Positions 1 through 6,913 are shown, numbered from the stretch's first letter. The stretch is 8,241 nt of DNA from Brevundimonas sp. UBA5936 (GCA_002430835.1 DJDA01000094.1:1-8241); one strand, 5' to 3'. Made by a program: numbers and translations. Notes: a model not told the origin generated them from the sequence alone.

Positions 1-54
1 GGCCGCCGTCGCCACGGTCGCCAGCAGCGGCGCCAGAAGCCCTCGTCTCGTCAT
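1..54 (-). CDS. 5' end of an exported protein of unknown function (partial, runs off the window)
   Basis: Reading the minus strand from an ATG at 54-52 gives 18 codons, MTRRGLLAPLLATVATAA, before the window edge. A strong Shine-Dalgarno (GGGGAGG, complement of 59-65) sits 4 nt upstream, which supports a real start. The N-terminus is a typical export signal: two arginines followed by a Leu/Ala-rich hydrophobic stretch. TRRGLLA resembles the twin-arginine (Tat) consensus S/T-R-R-x-F-L-K, so Tat export is possible, though a Sec signal is also plausible. It lies 64 nt downstream of the second S9 peptidase on the same strand and may belong to the same transcript. The mature protein is outside the window, so no function can be assigned; another secreted hydrolase is only a guess from context. 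Confidence 0.7.
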   Translation of the reverse strand, partial: MTRRGLLAPLLATVATAA

Positions 55-75
55 TCCGCCTCCCCGAAAGCCGAA

Positions 76-101
76 GGGCGCGGCCCTGTCGAACCGCGCC
101 C
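76..101 (-). terminator. GC-rich hairpin between the S9 peptidase gene and the downstream exported gene
   Basis: A perfect 8-bp inverted repeat (76-83 and 94-101, arms GGGCGCGG/CCGCGCCC) with a 10-nt loop lies 18 nt past the stop codon of the upstream peptidase. On the minus strand it is followed only by TTCGGCTTTC, not by a run of T, so it is a poor intrinsic terminator. It could attenuate read-through, stabilise the upstream mRNA 3' end, or be a chance consequence of the high GC content. Confidence 0.3.
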
Positions 102-118
102 CGAAGTCAGGCCGAGCC

Positions 119-2227
119 TTACTTGGCCAGATGCTTATCCAGCCAGCCGAACACCTCATTGTGCCATTGCAGGCTGTTCGCCGGCTTCAGCACCCAGTGG
201 TTCTCGTCCGGGAAGAAGACGAAGCGGCTCTCGATCCCGCGCCGTTGCAGGGCGGTGAAGGTCGACAGGCTCTGCGAGGTCGGGATGCGGAAGTCGAGGT
301 CGCCCTGGACCACCAGCATCGGGTCGCGCCAGTTCTGCACGTGGTTGGCCGGGTTGAACTTTTGATAGCCCTCCGGGTTTTCCCACGGCGTGCCGCCGTA
401 TTCCCACTCCGTGAACCACAGCTCCTCGGTGCCGTAGCCCATGCCGAAGGTGTCGAAGACGCCGTCGTGGTTGACCAGGCATTTGAACTCGCCCGGCCAG
501 TTGCCAGCGATCCAGTTGATCATATAGCCGCCGTAGGAGGCGCCGAGCGCGCAGGCGTTGTCACCGTCCAGGAAGCCGTACTTCGACTGGGCGAAGGCCC
601 AGCCCTTCTGCAGGTCTTCCAGCGGGCGGTCGCCCCAGTGCTGGCTGATGGCGTCGGTGAACTCCTGGCCGTAGCCGGTCGAGCCGTGGAAATCGATCAT
701 CACCACCGCATATCCCGCGCCCGCATAGGTCTCGGGGTTCCAGCGGTAAGACCAGCCGTTGCCGAACGAGCCCTGCGGCCCGCCGTGGATCAGGAAGGCG
801 ACCGGGTATTTCTGGCCCTCGACATAGTTGGCGGGCTTGATGACGTAGCCGTGGACCGTCTCGTCGTTCCAGCCGGGGAAGCTGAACTGCTCGGCCTCGC
901 CGAAGGCCTTGGTCGCCAGTTGCGGGTTCACGTTCGTCAGGCGGCGCGGCATTTCGCGCCCGCGGTAGGTCTTGAAGAACAGGTCGCTGGGCGAGGTCAG
1001 GGTGTCGACCGCCATGACGAAGCCCGAGGGCGTCTGCTGGAAAGCGCCGACGTGGCCCTCGCCGGTCAGCGGCGTCACCACGCCGTTGCGCGCGTCGATG
1101 GCGAACAGGCGAGTCTGACCGACGTCGCCCGCCGTCGTATAGAGGGTGTTCCCGTCCTTGGACCATTGCAGCGTATCGGCCGAGCGGTCCCAGTTGGCCG
1201 CGATCTGGCGCGTCTGGCCGGTGGCGACGTCGCGCAGGAAGATCGAATATTTGTCAGCCTCGAAGCCCGGACGGGCCATGGCGCGGTAGGCTAGGGTCTG
1301 GCCGTCCGGCGAGAAGACCGGGCCGGTGTCCCAGGCCGGATTGGCCTCGGTCAGATTGGTCAGTTGGCCCGGCGCCGAGACGGCGACGCTGTAGAGGTCG
1401 AAGTTGGTGCTCCACGGCTCGCTGTTCCCGGCCTTGCGCGCCGAGAAGACCAGCGACTGCCCGTCAGGGGCGAAGGTGAACTCGCTCTCGTCGCCGAACG
1501 GCTTAGACGGGGTGTCGCCGTCGAAGCCTTTCGTGACCCAGACCGGCTCGCCGCCCGCCTTGCCGTCGGCGCCGATCGACTGGACGAAGAGGTGGTTCTG
1601 GGTGTGGTCGTTCCACGTATCCCAGTGACGCACGAACATGCGGTCATAGACCTGGCCGGTGGACTTGCGCTCGGCCTCGGTCTTGCCGCGCGCGACCGAG
1701 GCGGTCAGGTCCGCCGCATCCGGGTAGACGGCCAGGGACACGGCCACGGCGTCGCCCACGCCATTGATGCGATAGGCGTTGACGTCGGTCGGCAAGGCCG
1801 TGACCTGCGTCGCCGTCGCGCCCTTGTCGGCCGAAACCCAGACCTGGCTTGAGCCCGAACGGCTCGACAGGAAATACAACTTGCCGTCGGCGCCCCAGCG
1901 GGCGGTGTTGGCGCCGCCTTCGGAGATGGCCAGCTTCTGCGGCTGGGCCTCGCCCTTCAGGCCCAGGATGTAGAGGGCGCTGGAGCGCTTGTTGGCCGCC
2001 ACGTCCGTCTGGGTCAGGGCGTAGACCACCCACTCGCCGTCCGGCGACACCTGGGGATCGCCCAGCCGGTTGGCCGAGATCATGTCCTGATAGGTGAAGG
2101 CCGTACGGGCCTGGGCCGTCGCAGCCGCCGGAGCGACCAGCGCCCCCTCGGCCAGGGCCGGTAGGGCCGTGGCGGTCAGCAGGGCGGCGGCGCTGAGGCC
2201 GGACAGGAGATGGGGCAGGCGGCGCAT
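119..2227 (-). CDS. Secreted S9 family peptidase, dipeptidyl-peptidase-5-like
   Basis: A 702-residue exported serine peptidase that probably removes dipeptides or short peptides from oligopeptides in the periplasm. Residues 1-26 form a signal peptide with an Ala-Leu-Ala cleavage site before Glu27. Residues about 45-430 form a beta-propeller with recurring S/A-P-D-G blade turns (near 61, 253 and 306). Residues about 445-702 are the alpha/beta-hydrolase domain: oxyanion-loop HGGP at 481-484, nucleophile Ser564 in GASYGG, Asp645 in GDLDFRIP, and His677 in DENHW. The segment TEELWFTEWEYGGTPW (600-615) matches what I recall of DPP5 enzymes (Porphyromonas, Aspergillus DPP V), which favour Ala or hydrophobic residues at P1; the exact specificity is inferred. 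Cys559 and Cys583 flank the nucleophile and could form a disulfide. The start has an AGGAG-type ribosome site (complement of 2235-2240) 7 nt upstream. It follows a paralogous peptidase by 88 nt and is probably co-transcribed with it. Confidence 0.93.
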   Translation of the reverse strand: MRRLPHLLSGLSAAALLTATALPALAEGALVAPAAATAQARTAFTYQDMISANRLGDPQVSPDGEWVVYALTQTDVAANKRSSALYILGLKGEAQPQKLAISEGGANTARWGADGKLYFLSSRSGSSQVWVSADKGATATQVTALPTDVNAYRINGVGDAVAVSLAVYPDAADLTASVARGKTEAERKSTGQVYDRMFVRHWDTWNDHTQNHLFVQSIGADGKAGGEPVWVTKGFDGDTPSKPFGDESEFTFAPDGQSLVFSARKAGNSEPWSTNFDLYSVAVSAPGQLTNLTEANPAWDTGPVFSPDGQTLAYRAMARPGFEADKYSIFLRDVATGQTRQIAANWDRSADTLQWSKDGNTLYTTAGDVGQTRLFAIDARNGVVTPLTGEGHVGAFQQTPSGFVMAVDTLTSPSDLFFKTYRGREMPRRLTNVNPQLATKAFGEAEQFSFPGWNDETVHGYVIKPANYVEGQKYPVAFLIHGGPQGSFGNGWSYRWNPETYAGAGYAVVMIDFHGSTGYGQEFTDAISQHWGDRPLEDLQKGWAFAQSKYGFLDGDNACALGASYGGYMINWIAGNWPGEFKCLVNHDGVFDTFGMGYGTEELWFTEWEYGGTPWENPEGYQKFNPANHVQNWRDPMLVVQGDLDFRIPTSQSLSTFTALQRRGIESRFVFFPDENHWVLKPANSLQWHNEVFGWLDKHLAK

Positions 2228-2315
2228 TCAGGCGCTCCTCATGCGGATGTGAAGTCTGGCCGAAGGCCTAACACCGCCGCGCGCCGCCCGCAAAGTCTCC
2301 TGTTCAGCTCGCGGT
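2228..2315 (-). other. 88-nt spacer between tandem S9 peptidase genes
   Basis: Read on the minus strand, this spacer carries the GAGGAG ribosome-binding site of the downstream peptidase (complement of 2235-2240) and a GC-rich central stretch. There is no T-rich intrinsic terminator and no convincing -35/-10 pair. A 4-bp GGCC/GGCC hairpin near 2259-2269 is too weak to matter. The spacer is therefore compatible with co-transcription of the two peptidases. Confidence 0.45.
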
Positions 2316-4412
2316 TTACTGACCTTCCTTCGTCCAGTCGGCCGTCCAGTCCAGGATCTCCTGCTGCCACTCGACCCAGGTCTGGGGCTTCAGCACCCAG
2401 TGGTTCTCGTCCGGCACATGGACGAAGCGGCTGGGGATGTTCAGGCGCTGCAGGGCCGAGAAGGTCGCCAGCCCCTGCTCCATCGGCACGCGGAAGTCCT
2501 TGGAGCCGTGCAGCACCAGCATCGGCTTCTTCCAGTCGCCGGCGTAGGTCTCTGGGTTGTGGGCGTCATAGACCGCCTTGCGGTCCCAGGTCGCGCCGCC
2601 GAACTCATGGATGAAGGTCGAGATGTCCATGGCGTTCATCAGCTGGGGCACGTCGAACACCCCGGCGTGGTTGACCAGGCAGCGCCACGGCTCGTTCCAC
2701 TGGCCCGCGATCATATTGACCATATAGCCGCCGTAGGAGGCGCCCAGCGCGCAGGCGCGTTCGCCGTCGATCCACGGATTGGCCGACAGCGCCGCCTGCC
2801 AGCCCTTTTGCAGGTCTTCCAGCGGACGGTCGCCCCAGTGGTCATTGATGGCGTCGGTGAAGGCCTGACCGTAGCCCGGCGAGCCGTGGAAGTTGACCAT
2901 GACCACCGCATAGCCCGCCGCCGTATAGACCTGGGGGTTCCAGCGGTAGGACCAGCTCTCGGTCCAGGGCGACTTGGGCCCGCCGTGGATCAGATAGACG
3001 ACCGGATATTTGCGGCCCTCGACGAAGCCTGCGGGCTTGAACACCCAGCCGTGCGCCGTCTCGTCGTTCCAACCGGGGAAACGGATCTCCTCAGGGCGCG
3101 GCAGGTCGATGCGGGCCAGCAGCTCGGCGTTGTGCTGGGTCGCCTGGCGCGCGGCCTGGCCGTTCCGGGCGATGAAGACCTGCGTCGGGGCGGTGAAGCT
3201 CTCATGGGCGTAGGCCAGCACGCCGCCGACCTCGTCGAAGTCGCCGACCGAGCCGATGTCGGTCAAGGCCTTCACCGCGCCGGTGCGGGCGTCGATCTCG
3301 AACAGGCGGTTCTGGCCTTCATCGGCGGCCGTGACATAGAGCGCCCGCCCGTCCGAGCGCCAGGTCAAGCCGCTGGGGCCGCGATCCCAATTGGTCAGGG
3401 CGCGGGCGTTCGCGCCGTTCGCATCGGCCACCATGACCACCGGCTGATCGCCGCCGACGTTCTCGCGCGGAGCCGCCAGCCAGGCCAGGCGCCGTCCGTC
3501 GGGCGACAGGGCAGGCGCCCCGTCCGGTCCCGAATGGCCCTCGGTCAGATTGACCGGCGCGCCGCCGTCCAGGCTCAGACGATACAGGTCGCTGTCGTTG
3601 GTGAAGGCGGCGCGGTCCGCCTGCTTGCGCGCCGCATAGATGAAGGCGCGCCCGTCGCGCGCGATCGTCAGCCCGCCCTCGCCGACGCTGACGTCGCCGT
3701 CCAGTCCGGCGGTCAGGTCGCGCGGCTGGCCCTCGGCGAAGCCCGAGCCGTTCAGCGGCTGCAGGAAGATGTGGCTCTGGCGGCCGTCGGCCCAGCGGTC
3801 GAACACCCGCAGCGGCATCCGGTCATAGACCTGCTGGTTCGACTTGGCCCGCTCGGCCAGGCGGTCCTTGGTGCAGTCCAGGGTCTCGCAGTCCGTATAG
3901 ACCGACACGCCCAGCACCAGGGCCTTGCCGTCCGGCGTGAAGCGGAAGCCCGACAGGGACACCGGCAAGGTCGTCACCTGAGCCGCCGCCATGCCCTCGC
4001 GGTCCGTCCGCCACACCTGGTTCGACCCGCCGCGCGGCGACAGGAAGTAGATCGACTGCCCGTCCGGCGCCCAGCGCGCGCCCGAGACGCCGCCCTCTGA
4101 GATCGGCAGGCGACGCGGCGCCGTCGCGCCGTCGACATCGGCCATCCACAAGCCGGTCAGGTTGCGGTTGCCCTCCCAGTCCGTGCGTGTGACGGCGTAG
4201 ATGACGCGGCGGCCGTCGGGCGAGACGCGCGGATCGCTGACCCGCTCCATCATCGCCAGATCCTTCAGCCCGAGGCGGTCCGAGGCCTCGGCCTGAGCCG
4301 GCGCAGCCGCTGCGGTCGGCGCTTCCTGGGCCAGAACCGGCGTCGCGGCCAAGCCGCCCGCCAGCAACAGCATCTGGACGGCCGCAGCCGTCATCCAGTG
4401 TGATCGGGTCAT
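2316..4412 (-). CDS. Secreted S9 family peptidase, paralogue of the downstream DPP5-like gene
   Basis: A 698-residue exported serine peptidase of the prolyl oligopeptidase family, probably cleaving peptides in the periplasm. The frame is open to an ATG at 4541, but the start at 4412 is chosen: it gives a proper signal peptide (residues 1-28, cleavage V-L-A before Gln29) and has a GGGGGAG ribosome site (complement of 4422-4428) 9 nt upstream. The 43 extra residues are Arg-rich and unlike an export signal. A beta-propeller (about 50-430, S/A-P-D-G turns near 64, 116 and 303) precedes a hydrolase domain (about 440-698) with HGGP at 476-479, Ser559 in GASYGG, Asp639 in GSKDFRVP and His671 in DENHW, so the triad is intact. 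It is clearly homologous to the next gene, but the DPP5-like segment after the nucleophile is replaced by an unrelated one around LMNAMDISTFIHEFGG (591-606), suggesting different specificity. It has two Cys pairs: 554/578 around the nucleophile, and 175/180 in a loop where the paralogue has no Cys. Confidence 0.93.
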   Translation of the reverse strand: MTRSHWMTAAAVQMLLLAGGLAATPVLAQEAPTAAAAPAQAEASDRLGLKDLAMMERVSDPRVSPDGRRVIYAVTRTDWEGNRNLTGLWMADVDGATAPRRLPISEGGVSGARWAPDGQSIYFLSPRGGSNQVWRTDREGMAAAQVTTLPVSLSGFRFTPDGKALVLGVSVYTDCETLDCTKDRLAERAKSNQQVYDRMPLRVFDRWADGRQSHIFLQPLNGSGFAEGQPRDLTAGLDGDVSVGEGGLTIARDGRAFIYAARKQADRAAFTNDSDLYRLSLDGGAPVNLTEGHSGPDGAPALSPDGRRLAWLAAPRENVGGDQPVVMVADANGANARALTNWDRGPSGLTWRSDGRALYVTAADEGQNRLFEIDARTGAVKALTDIGSVGDFDEVGGVLAYAHESFTAPTQVFIARNGQAARQATQHNAELLARIDLPRPEEIRFPGWNDETAHGWVFKPAGFVEGRKYPVVYLIHGGPKSPWTESWSYRWNPQVYTAAGYAVVMVNFHGSPGYGQAFTDAINDHWGDRPLEDLQKGWQAALSANPWIDGERACALGASYGGYMVNMIAGQWNEPWRCLVNHAGVFDVPQLMNAMDISTFIHEFGGATWDRKAVYDAHNPETYAGDWKKPMLVLHGSKDFRVPMEQGLATFSALQRLNIPSRFVHVPDENHWVLKPQTWVEWQQEILDWTADWTKEGQ

Positions 4413-4447
4413 TACGCTACACTCCCCCAAAGAATGGTCAGGCTTCC

Positions 4448-4476
4448 TGCATAGGCGGCGATCCGGTCCTAGCCAA
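4448..4476 (-). promoter_or_regulatory. Candidate sigma70-type promoter for the S9 peptidase genes
   Basis: On the minus strand, TTGGCT (complement of 4471-4476) and TATGCA (complement of 4448-4453) are separated by exactly 17 nt. They match the -35 and -10 consensus at about four of six positions each. Transcription would start near 4441, leaving a leader of roughly 28 nt that contains the GGGGGAG ribosome site. Position and spacing fit, but the match is only partial and the assignment is by eye. Confidence 0.35.
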
Positions 4477-4486
4477 GCTGGATGGC

Positions 4487-4518
4487 GCTTGCCCGACGCC
4501 GCCGCCTCGGCGACAAGC
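4487..4518 (+). promoter_or_regulatory. Possible stem-loop at the acyltransferase translation start
   Basis: GCTTG (4487-4491) can pair with CAAGC (4514-4518), and inside it CGCCG (4497-4501) with CGGCG (4508-4512), closing a 6-nt loop. A 5-nt/1-nt internal bulge separates the two stems. The structure ends 5 nt before the ATG at 4524 and covers part of the weak AGCAGG ribosome-binding sequence, so it could reduce initiation. GC-rich DNA produces such pairings by chance, and if translation begins at 4482 it is simply coding sequence. Confidence 0.2.
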
Positions 4519-4523
4519 AGGCG

Positions 4524-5360
4524 ATGAGTCCGGCTCCGCACATTGTCGACGTCCTGATCGCCGAGCGCGCGCCCCGGCTGACGGGATCAAGCGCCTGGCC
4601 TTTGGCGCGGCCCGCCCTCTACGGCCTGCTCGATTACGCCAAGGCGCGGCGCATGGCCGACGCCATCGGCCCCATGGCCGGTCGCCAGGCGCTGGACTAC
4701 GTCTCCGACCTGCTGGAGCTGACCGTGCGGACGGCGCACCTCGACCGCCTGCCAGCATCAGGCCGCTGTCTGGTGGTGTGCAACCACCCGACCGGCATCG
4801 CCGACGGTCTGGCCGTGCATGACGCCCTGCGCACGGTGCGCAACGACCTGATCTATTTCGCCAACGCCGACGCCCTGCGCGTCTCGCCCCGCCTGTCGGA
4901 AACCGTCGTCCCCGTCGAATGGGTCACGGCCAAGCGCACGCGCGAAAAGACCCGCGCCACCCTCCAAGCAGCGAAAGAGGCGTTCGAGGCCGAACGCTGC
5001 GTCGTCATGTTCCCGGCCGGACGCCTGGCCCGCGTCGGCCCGGACGGTCTGCTGACCGACCCCGAATGGGCCGCCACCGCCGCTTCGCTGGCCCGCAAAT
5101 ACGAGGCGCCGGCGATCCCGATCCACGTCGCCGGTCCGACCAGCCGCCTGTTCCACCTGTTCGACAAGGTGTCGCAGGAGCTGCGCGACATCACCCTCTT
5201 CCACGAACTGCTGAACAAAAAGGGCCGCGCCTTCGACCTGATCGTCGGCCGCCCCATCCCGCCGCTGGCCCTGGACGTCGACGCCCAGGCCGCCACCCTG
5301 AAACTGAAAACCTTCGTCGAGCGGACCCTGGCCGCCGATCCAGACGCGACCTTCGCCTGA
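4524..5360 (+). CDS. Lysophospholipid acyltransferase family protein (PlsC-like, HX5D type)
   Basis: A 278-residue protein of the glycerolipid acyltransferase superfamily, which transfers an acyl chain from acyl-ACP or acyl-CoA to a lysolipid at the cytoplasmic membrane. The catalytic block is NHPTGIADG with His88 and Asp94 spaced HX5D, rather than the HX4D of classical PlsC; I recall this spacing from the hemolysin/OlsA-like branch. FPAGRLAR (163-170) is the substrate-binding FPEG-like block, and IPIHVAGP (198-205) follows as the fourth block. No obvious transmembrane helix is visible. The frame can also start at ATG 4482, adding 14 mostly Arg-rich residues; the 4524 ATG is preferred because MSPAPHIVDVLIAERAP is how I recall relatives beginning. 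Neither start has a good Shine-Dalgarno: AGCAGG ends only 2 nt before 4524. It is the first gene of the plus-strand cluster, and tsaE follows after 10 nt. The lipid acceptor cannot be read from the sequence. Confidence 0.82.
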   Translation: MSPAPHIVDVLIAERAPRLTGSSAWPLARPALYGLLDYAKARRMADAIGPMAGRQALDYVSDLLELTVRTAHLDRLPASGRCLVVCNHPTGIADGLAVHDALRTVRNDLIYFANADALRVSPRLSETVVPVEWVTAKRTREKTRATLQAAKEAFEAERCVVMFPAGRLARVGPDGLLTDPEWAATAASLARKYEAPAIPIHVAGPTSRLFHLFDKVSQELRDITLFHELLNKKGRAFDLIVGRPIPPLALDVDAQAATLKLKTFVERTLAADPDATFA

Positions 5361-5370
5361 TGCCCTCCGC

Positions 5371-5832
5371 ATGACGACTTTCGACCTTCCCGACGCCGAA
5401 GCCACCACCCGCCTCGGCGAAGCAATCGCCCCCCTGCTGGCGCCGGGCGAATCCGTCCTGCTCTACGGCCCTCTGGGCATGGGCAAGTCGACGCTGGCGC
5501 GCGGCCTGATCCGCGCCCTGACGCGCCCTGACGAAGACGTGCCGTCGCCGACCTTCACCCTGGTCCAGTTCTATGAGAGCGACCCGCCCATCGCCCATTT
5601 CGACCTCTATCGCCTGACCCGTCCGGAGGAGGCCTTCGAGGTCGGGCTGGACGAGGCGCTGGACGAGGGCTGCGCCCTGATCGAATGGCCCGAACGCCTG
5701 GGCGACGATCCCGGCCGGATGCTCGGCCCCGACCGGTTGACCATCGAAATCTCCGAGGACGGCGAGGGCCGCCTTGCGACCGTAACTGGCGCAGGCTCGT
5801 GGGAAGCGAAACTGAAGGAACTGCATGTCTGA
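5371..5832 (+). CDS. tsaE: tRNA threonylcarbamoyladenosine biosynthesis ATPase TsaE
   Basis: TsaE is the small cytoplasmic ATPase that works with TsaB and TsaD to place the threonylcarbamoyl group on A37 of ANN-decoding tRNAs (t6A). The 153-residue length equals that of E. coli TsaE. Visible landmarks are the P-loop GPLGMGKST (33-41; Lys39, Ser40, Thr41), the family motif PSPTFTLV (58-65), the Walker B-like HFDLYRL (76-82, Asp78) and IEWPE (104-108) near the C-terminus. The P-loop reads GPLGMGKS rather than the commoner GDLGAGKT, which changes flanking residues but keeps the Gly-Lys-Ser core. The start is 10 nt past the acyltransferase stop with no clear Shine-Dalgarno, implying coupled translation. 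The last 8 nt overlap amgK. Confidence 0.95.
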   Translation: MTTFDLPDAEATTRLGEAIAPLLAPGESVLLYGPLGMGKSTLARGLIRALTRPDEDVPSPTFTLVQFYESDPPIAHFDLYRLTRPEEAFEVGLDEALDEGCALIEWPERLGDDPGRMLGPDRLTIEISEDGEGRLATVTGAGSWEAKLKELHV

Positions 5833-6913
5833 CCGCGAAGCCCTCCGTCTCGACTTCCTGCGCTCGGCCGGTCTGGCCGAGGCTGTCCGCGCGCCCCTGC
5901 CCGGCGACGCCTCGACACGCCGATACGAGCGGCTGACCACGCCCTCGAGCGCATCCCTGATGCTGATGGATCAGGCCCCCGCCGCCGAGAGCCGCCCCTG
6001 CGATCCGTCATGGACGCCGGAACAGCGCCACGCGCACGGCTGGAACGCCGTCGCCCGCCTGTCGGCCGGACGCATCGAGGCCTTCGCCGCCGTCGCCGCC
6101 CATCTGAAGTCGCTGGGCCTGTCGGCGCCCGAGATCGTCGCCGTCGACGCTCCGAACGGCCTGGCCGTGATCGAGGATTTCGGCGACGCCCTGTTCGCCC
6201 GCGTCATCGAGGACGGCGCCGATCCCGCCCCCCTCTATCGCGCCGCCGTCGAGGCCCTGGCCGTCCTGCACGCTGCTCCGACGCCCGATGTCCTAAGCGG
6301 CCCGGCAGGCGACTGGCCTCTGCTGACCTATGACCAGACGGCCCTGCAAGGCGGCGCCGACCTATTCGTCGAATGGCTGCCCCAGCTGATCCCCGCCCTC
6401 AGCTTCGACGCCGCCGCCGTCGCCGAATGGCGCGCGGCCTGGGCGCCGATCACGGCGGCGGGCGAGGCGGGCGCGACCGTCATGGCCCACCGCGACTATC
6501 ACGCCGAGAACCTGATCCGGTTGGACGGTCGCACCGGCCCCGCCTCGGTCGGGATGATCGACTTCCAGGACGCGGTGAAGGCCCATCCGTCGTGGGATCT
6601 GCACTCCCTGCTTCAGGACGCCCGCCGTGACGTAGCGCCCGAGCTGGAGGCGCTCGCTCTCGACCATTATTTCGCCCTGCGCCCCGAGACCGATCGCGAG
6701 GCCTTCATGGCCGCCTACGCCGGCCTGGCCGCCCTAAACGAGGCGCGCATCCTGGGTATCTTCGCCCGCCTGATCGCCCGCGACGGCAAGCCCCGCTACG
6801 CCGCCTTCATGCCCCGCATGTGGGCGCACCTGAACGCCAATCTGAAGGCGCCGGGCCTCGAAGCCGTCGCCGCCTGGATGGACCGCCACGTGCCGGAGGA
6901 TGTGCGTCGATGA
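5825..6913 (+). CDS. amgK: N-acetylmuramate/N-acetylglucosamine anomeric kinase AmgK
   Basis: AmgK phosphorylates the anomeric hydroxyl of MurNAc (and GlcNAc) released by cell-wall turnover, giving MurNAc-alpha-1-phosphate for MurU. The 362-residue protein has the aminoglycoside phosphotransferase-like kinase fold: a Gly/Ser-rich nucleotide loop GDASTRRYER (27-36), a Brenner-type catalytic loop HRDYHAEN (222-229, Asp224 and Asn229) and the metal-binding IDFQDA (245-250, Asp246). C-terminal GIFARLIARDGKPRYAAF (311-328) is typical of AmgK and separates it from antibiotic phosphotransferases. GAAGGAA at 5814-5820 is a good ribosome site for the ATG at 5825, which overlaps the tsaE end by 8 nt (ATGTCTGA). 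Its own stop overlaps the murU start by 4 nt. The murU neighbour makes the assignment firm; sugar preference is inferred from the family. Confidence 0.93.
   Translation: MSDREALRLDFLRSAGLAEAVRAPLPGDASTRRYERLTTPSSASLMLMDQAPAAESRPCDPSWTPEQRHAHGWNAVARLSAGRIEAFAAVAAHLKSLGLSAPEIVAVDAPNGLAVIEDFGDALFARVIEDGADPAPLYRAAVEALAVLHAAPTPDVLSGPAGDWPLLTYDQTALQGGADLFVEWLPQLIPALSFDAAAVAEWRAAWAPITAAGEAGATVMAHRDYHAENLIRLDGRTGPASVGMIDFQDAVKAHPSWDLHSLLQDARRDVAPELEALALDHYFALRPETDREAFMAAYAGLAALNEARILGIFARLIARDGKPRYAAFMPRMWAHLNANLKAPGLEAVAAWMDRHVPEDVRR

Larger units (their letters stand above)
4413..4523. other. Divergent intergenic region between the peptidase and acyltransferase genes
   Basis: This 111-nt region must carry the minus-strand promoter for the peptidase genes and at least part of any plus-strand promoter for the acyltransferase-tsaE-amgK-murU-addB cluster. 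The minus-strand candidate is listed separately. On the plus strand I find no convincing -35/-10 pair; the best is TTGCCC at 4490-4494 without a good -10. If the acyltransferase starts at 4482, the region is only 69 nt. A stem-loop at 4487-4518 lies next to the chosen acyltransferase start. Confidence 0.5.

Noticed and set aside
131..1294. 387-codon open frame on the plus strand, antisense to the downstream S9 peptidase
   Set aside because: Same composition effect opposite a well-supported gene, with no recognisable domain or credible ribosome site.
2259..2269. GGCC/GGCC mini-hairpin between the two peptidase genes as a terminator
   Set aside because: The stem is only 4 bp with no following T-run.
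2400..4100. 566-codon open frame on the plus strand, antisense to the upstream S9 peptidase
   Set aside because: It lies entirely opposite a gene with clear catalytic motifs, its translation is low-complexity and rich in Arg, Val, Gly and Ala, and high GC at third positions routinely keeps such antisense frames free of stops.
4413..4541. N-terminal extension of the upstream S9 peptidase to the ATG at 4541
   Set aside because: It would bury the signal peptide behind 43 Arg-rich residues, whereas the ATG at 4412 has a good ribosome site and a canonical signal sequence.
4758..5408. 216-codon minus-strand frame opposite the acyltransferase
   Set aside because: Gly/Arg/Gln-rich shadow of the acyltransferase reading frame; no motif recognised.
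6820..6909. N-terminal extension of MurU to the ATG at 6820
   Set aside because: It would overlap amgK by 94 nt and add 30 residues before a nucleotidyltransferase signature that normally sits at the N-terminus; the ATGA overlap start at 6910 is better supported.
5825..6913. Aminoglycoside phosphotransferase (antibiotic resistance) for the kinase
   Set aside because: The catalytic loop is shared by both families, but the C-terminal motif and the adjoining murU fit AmgK.
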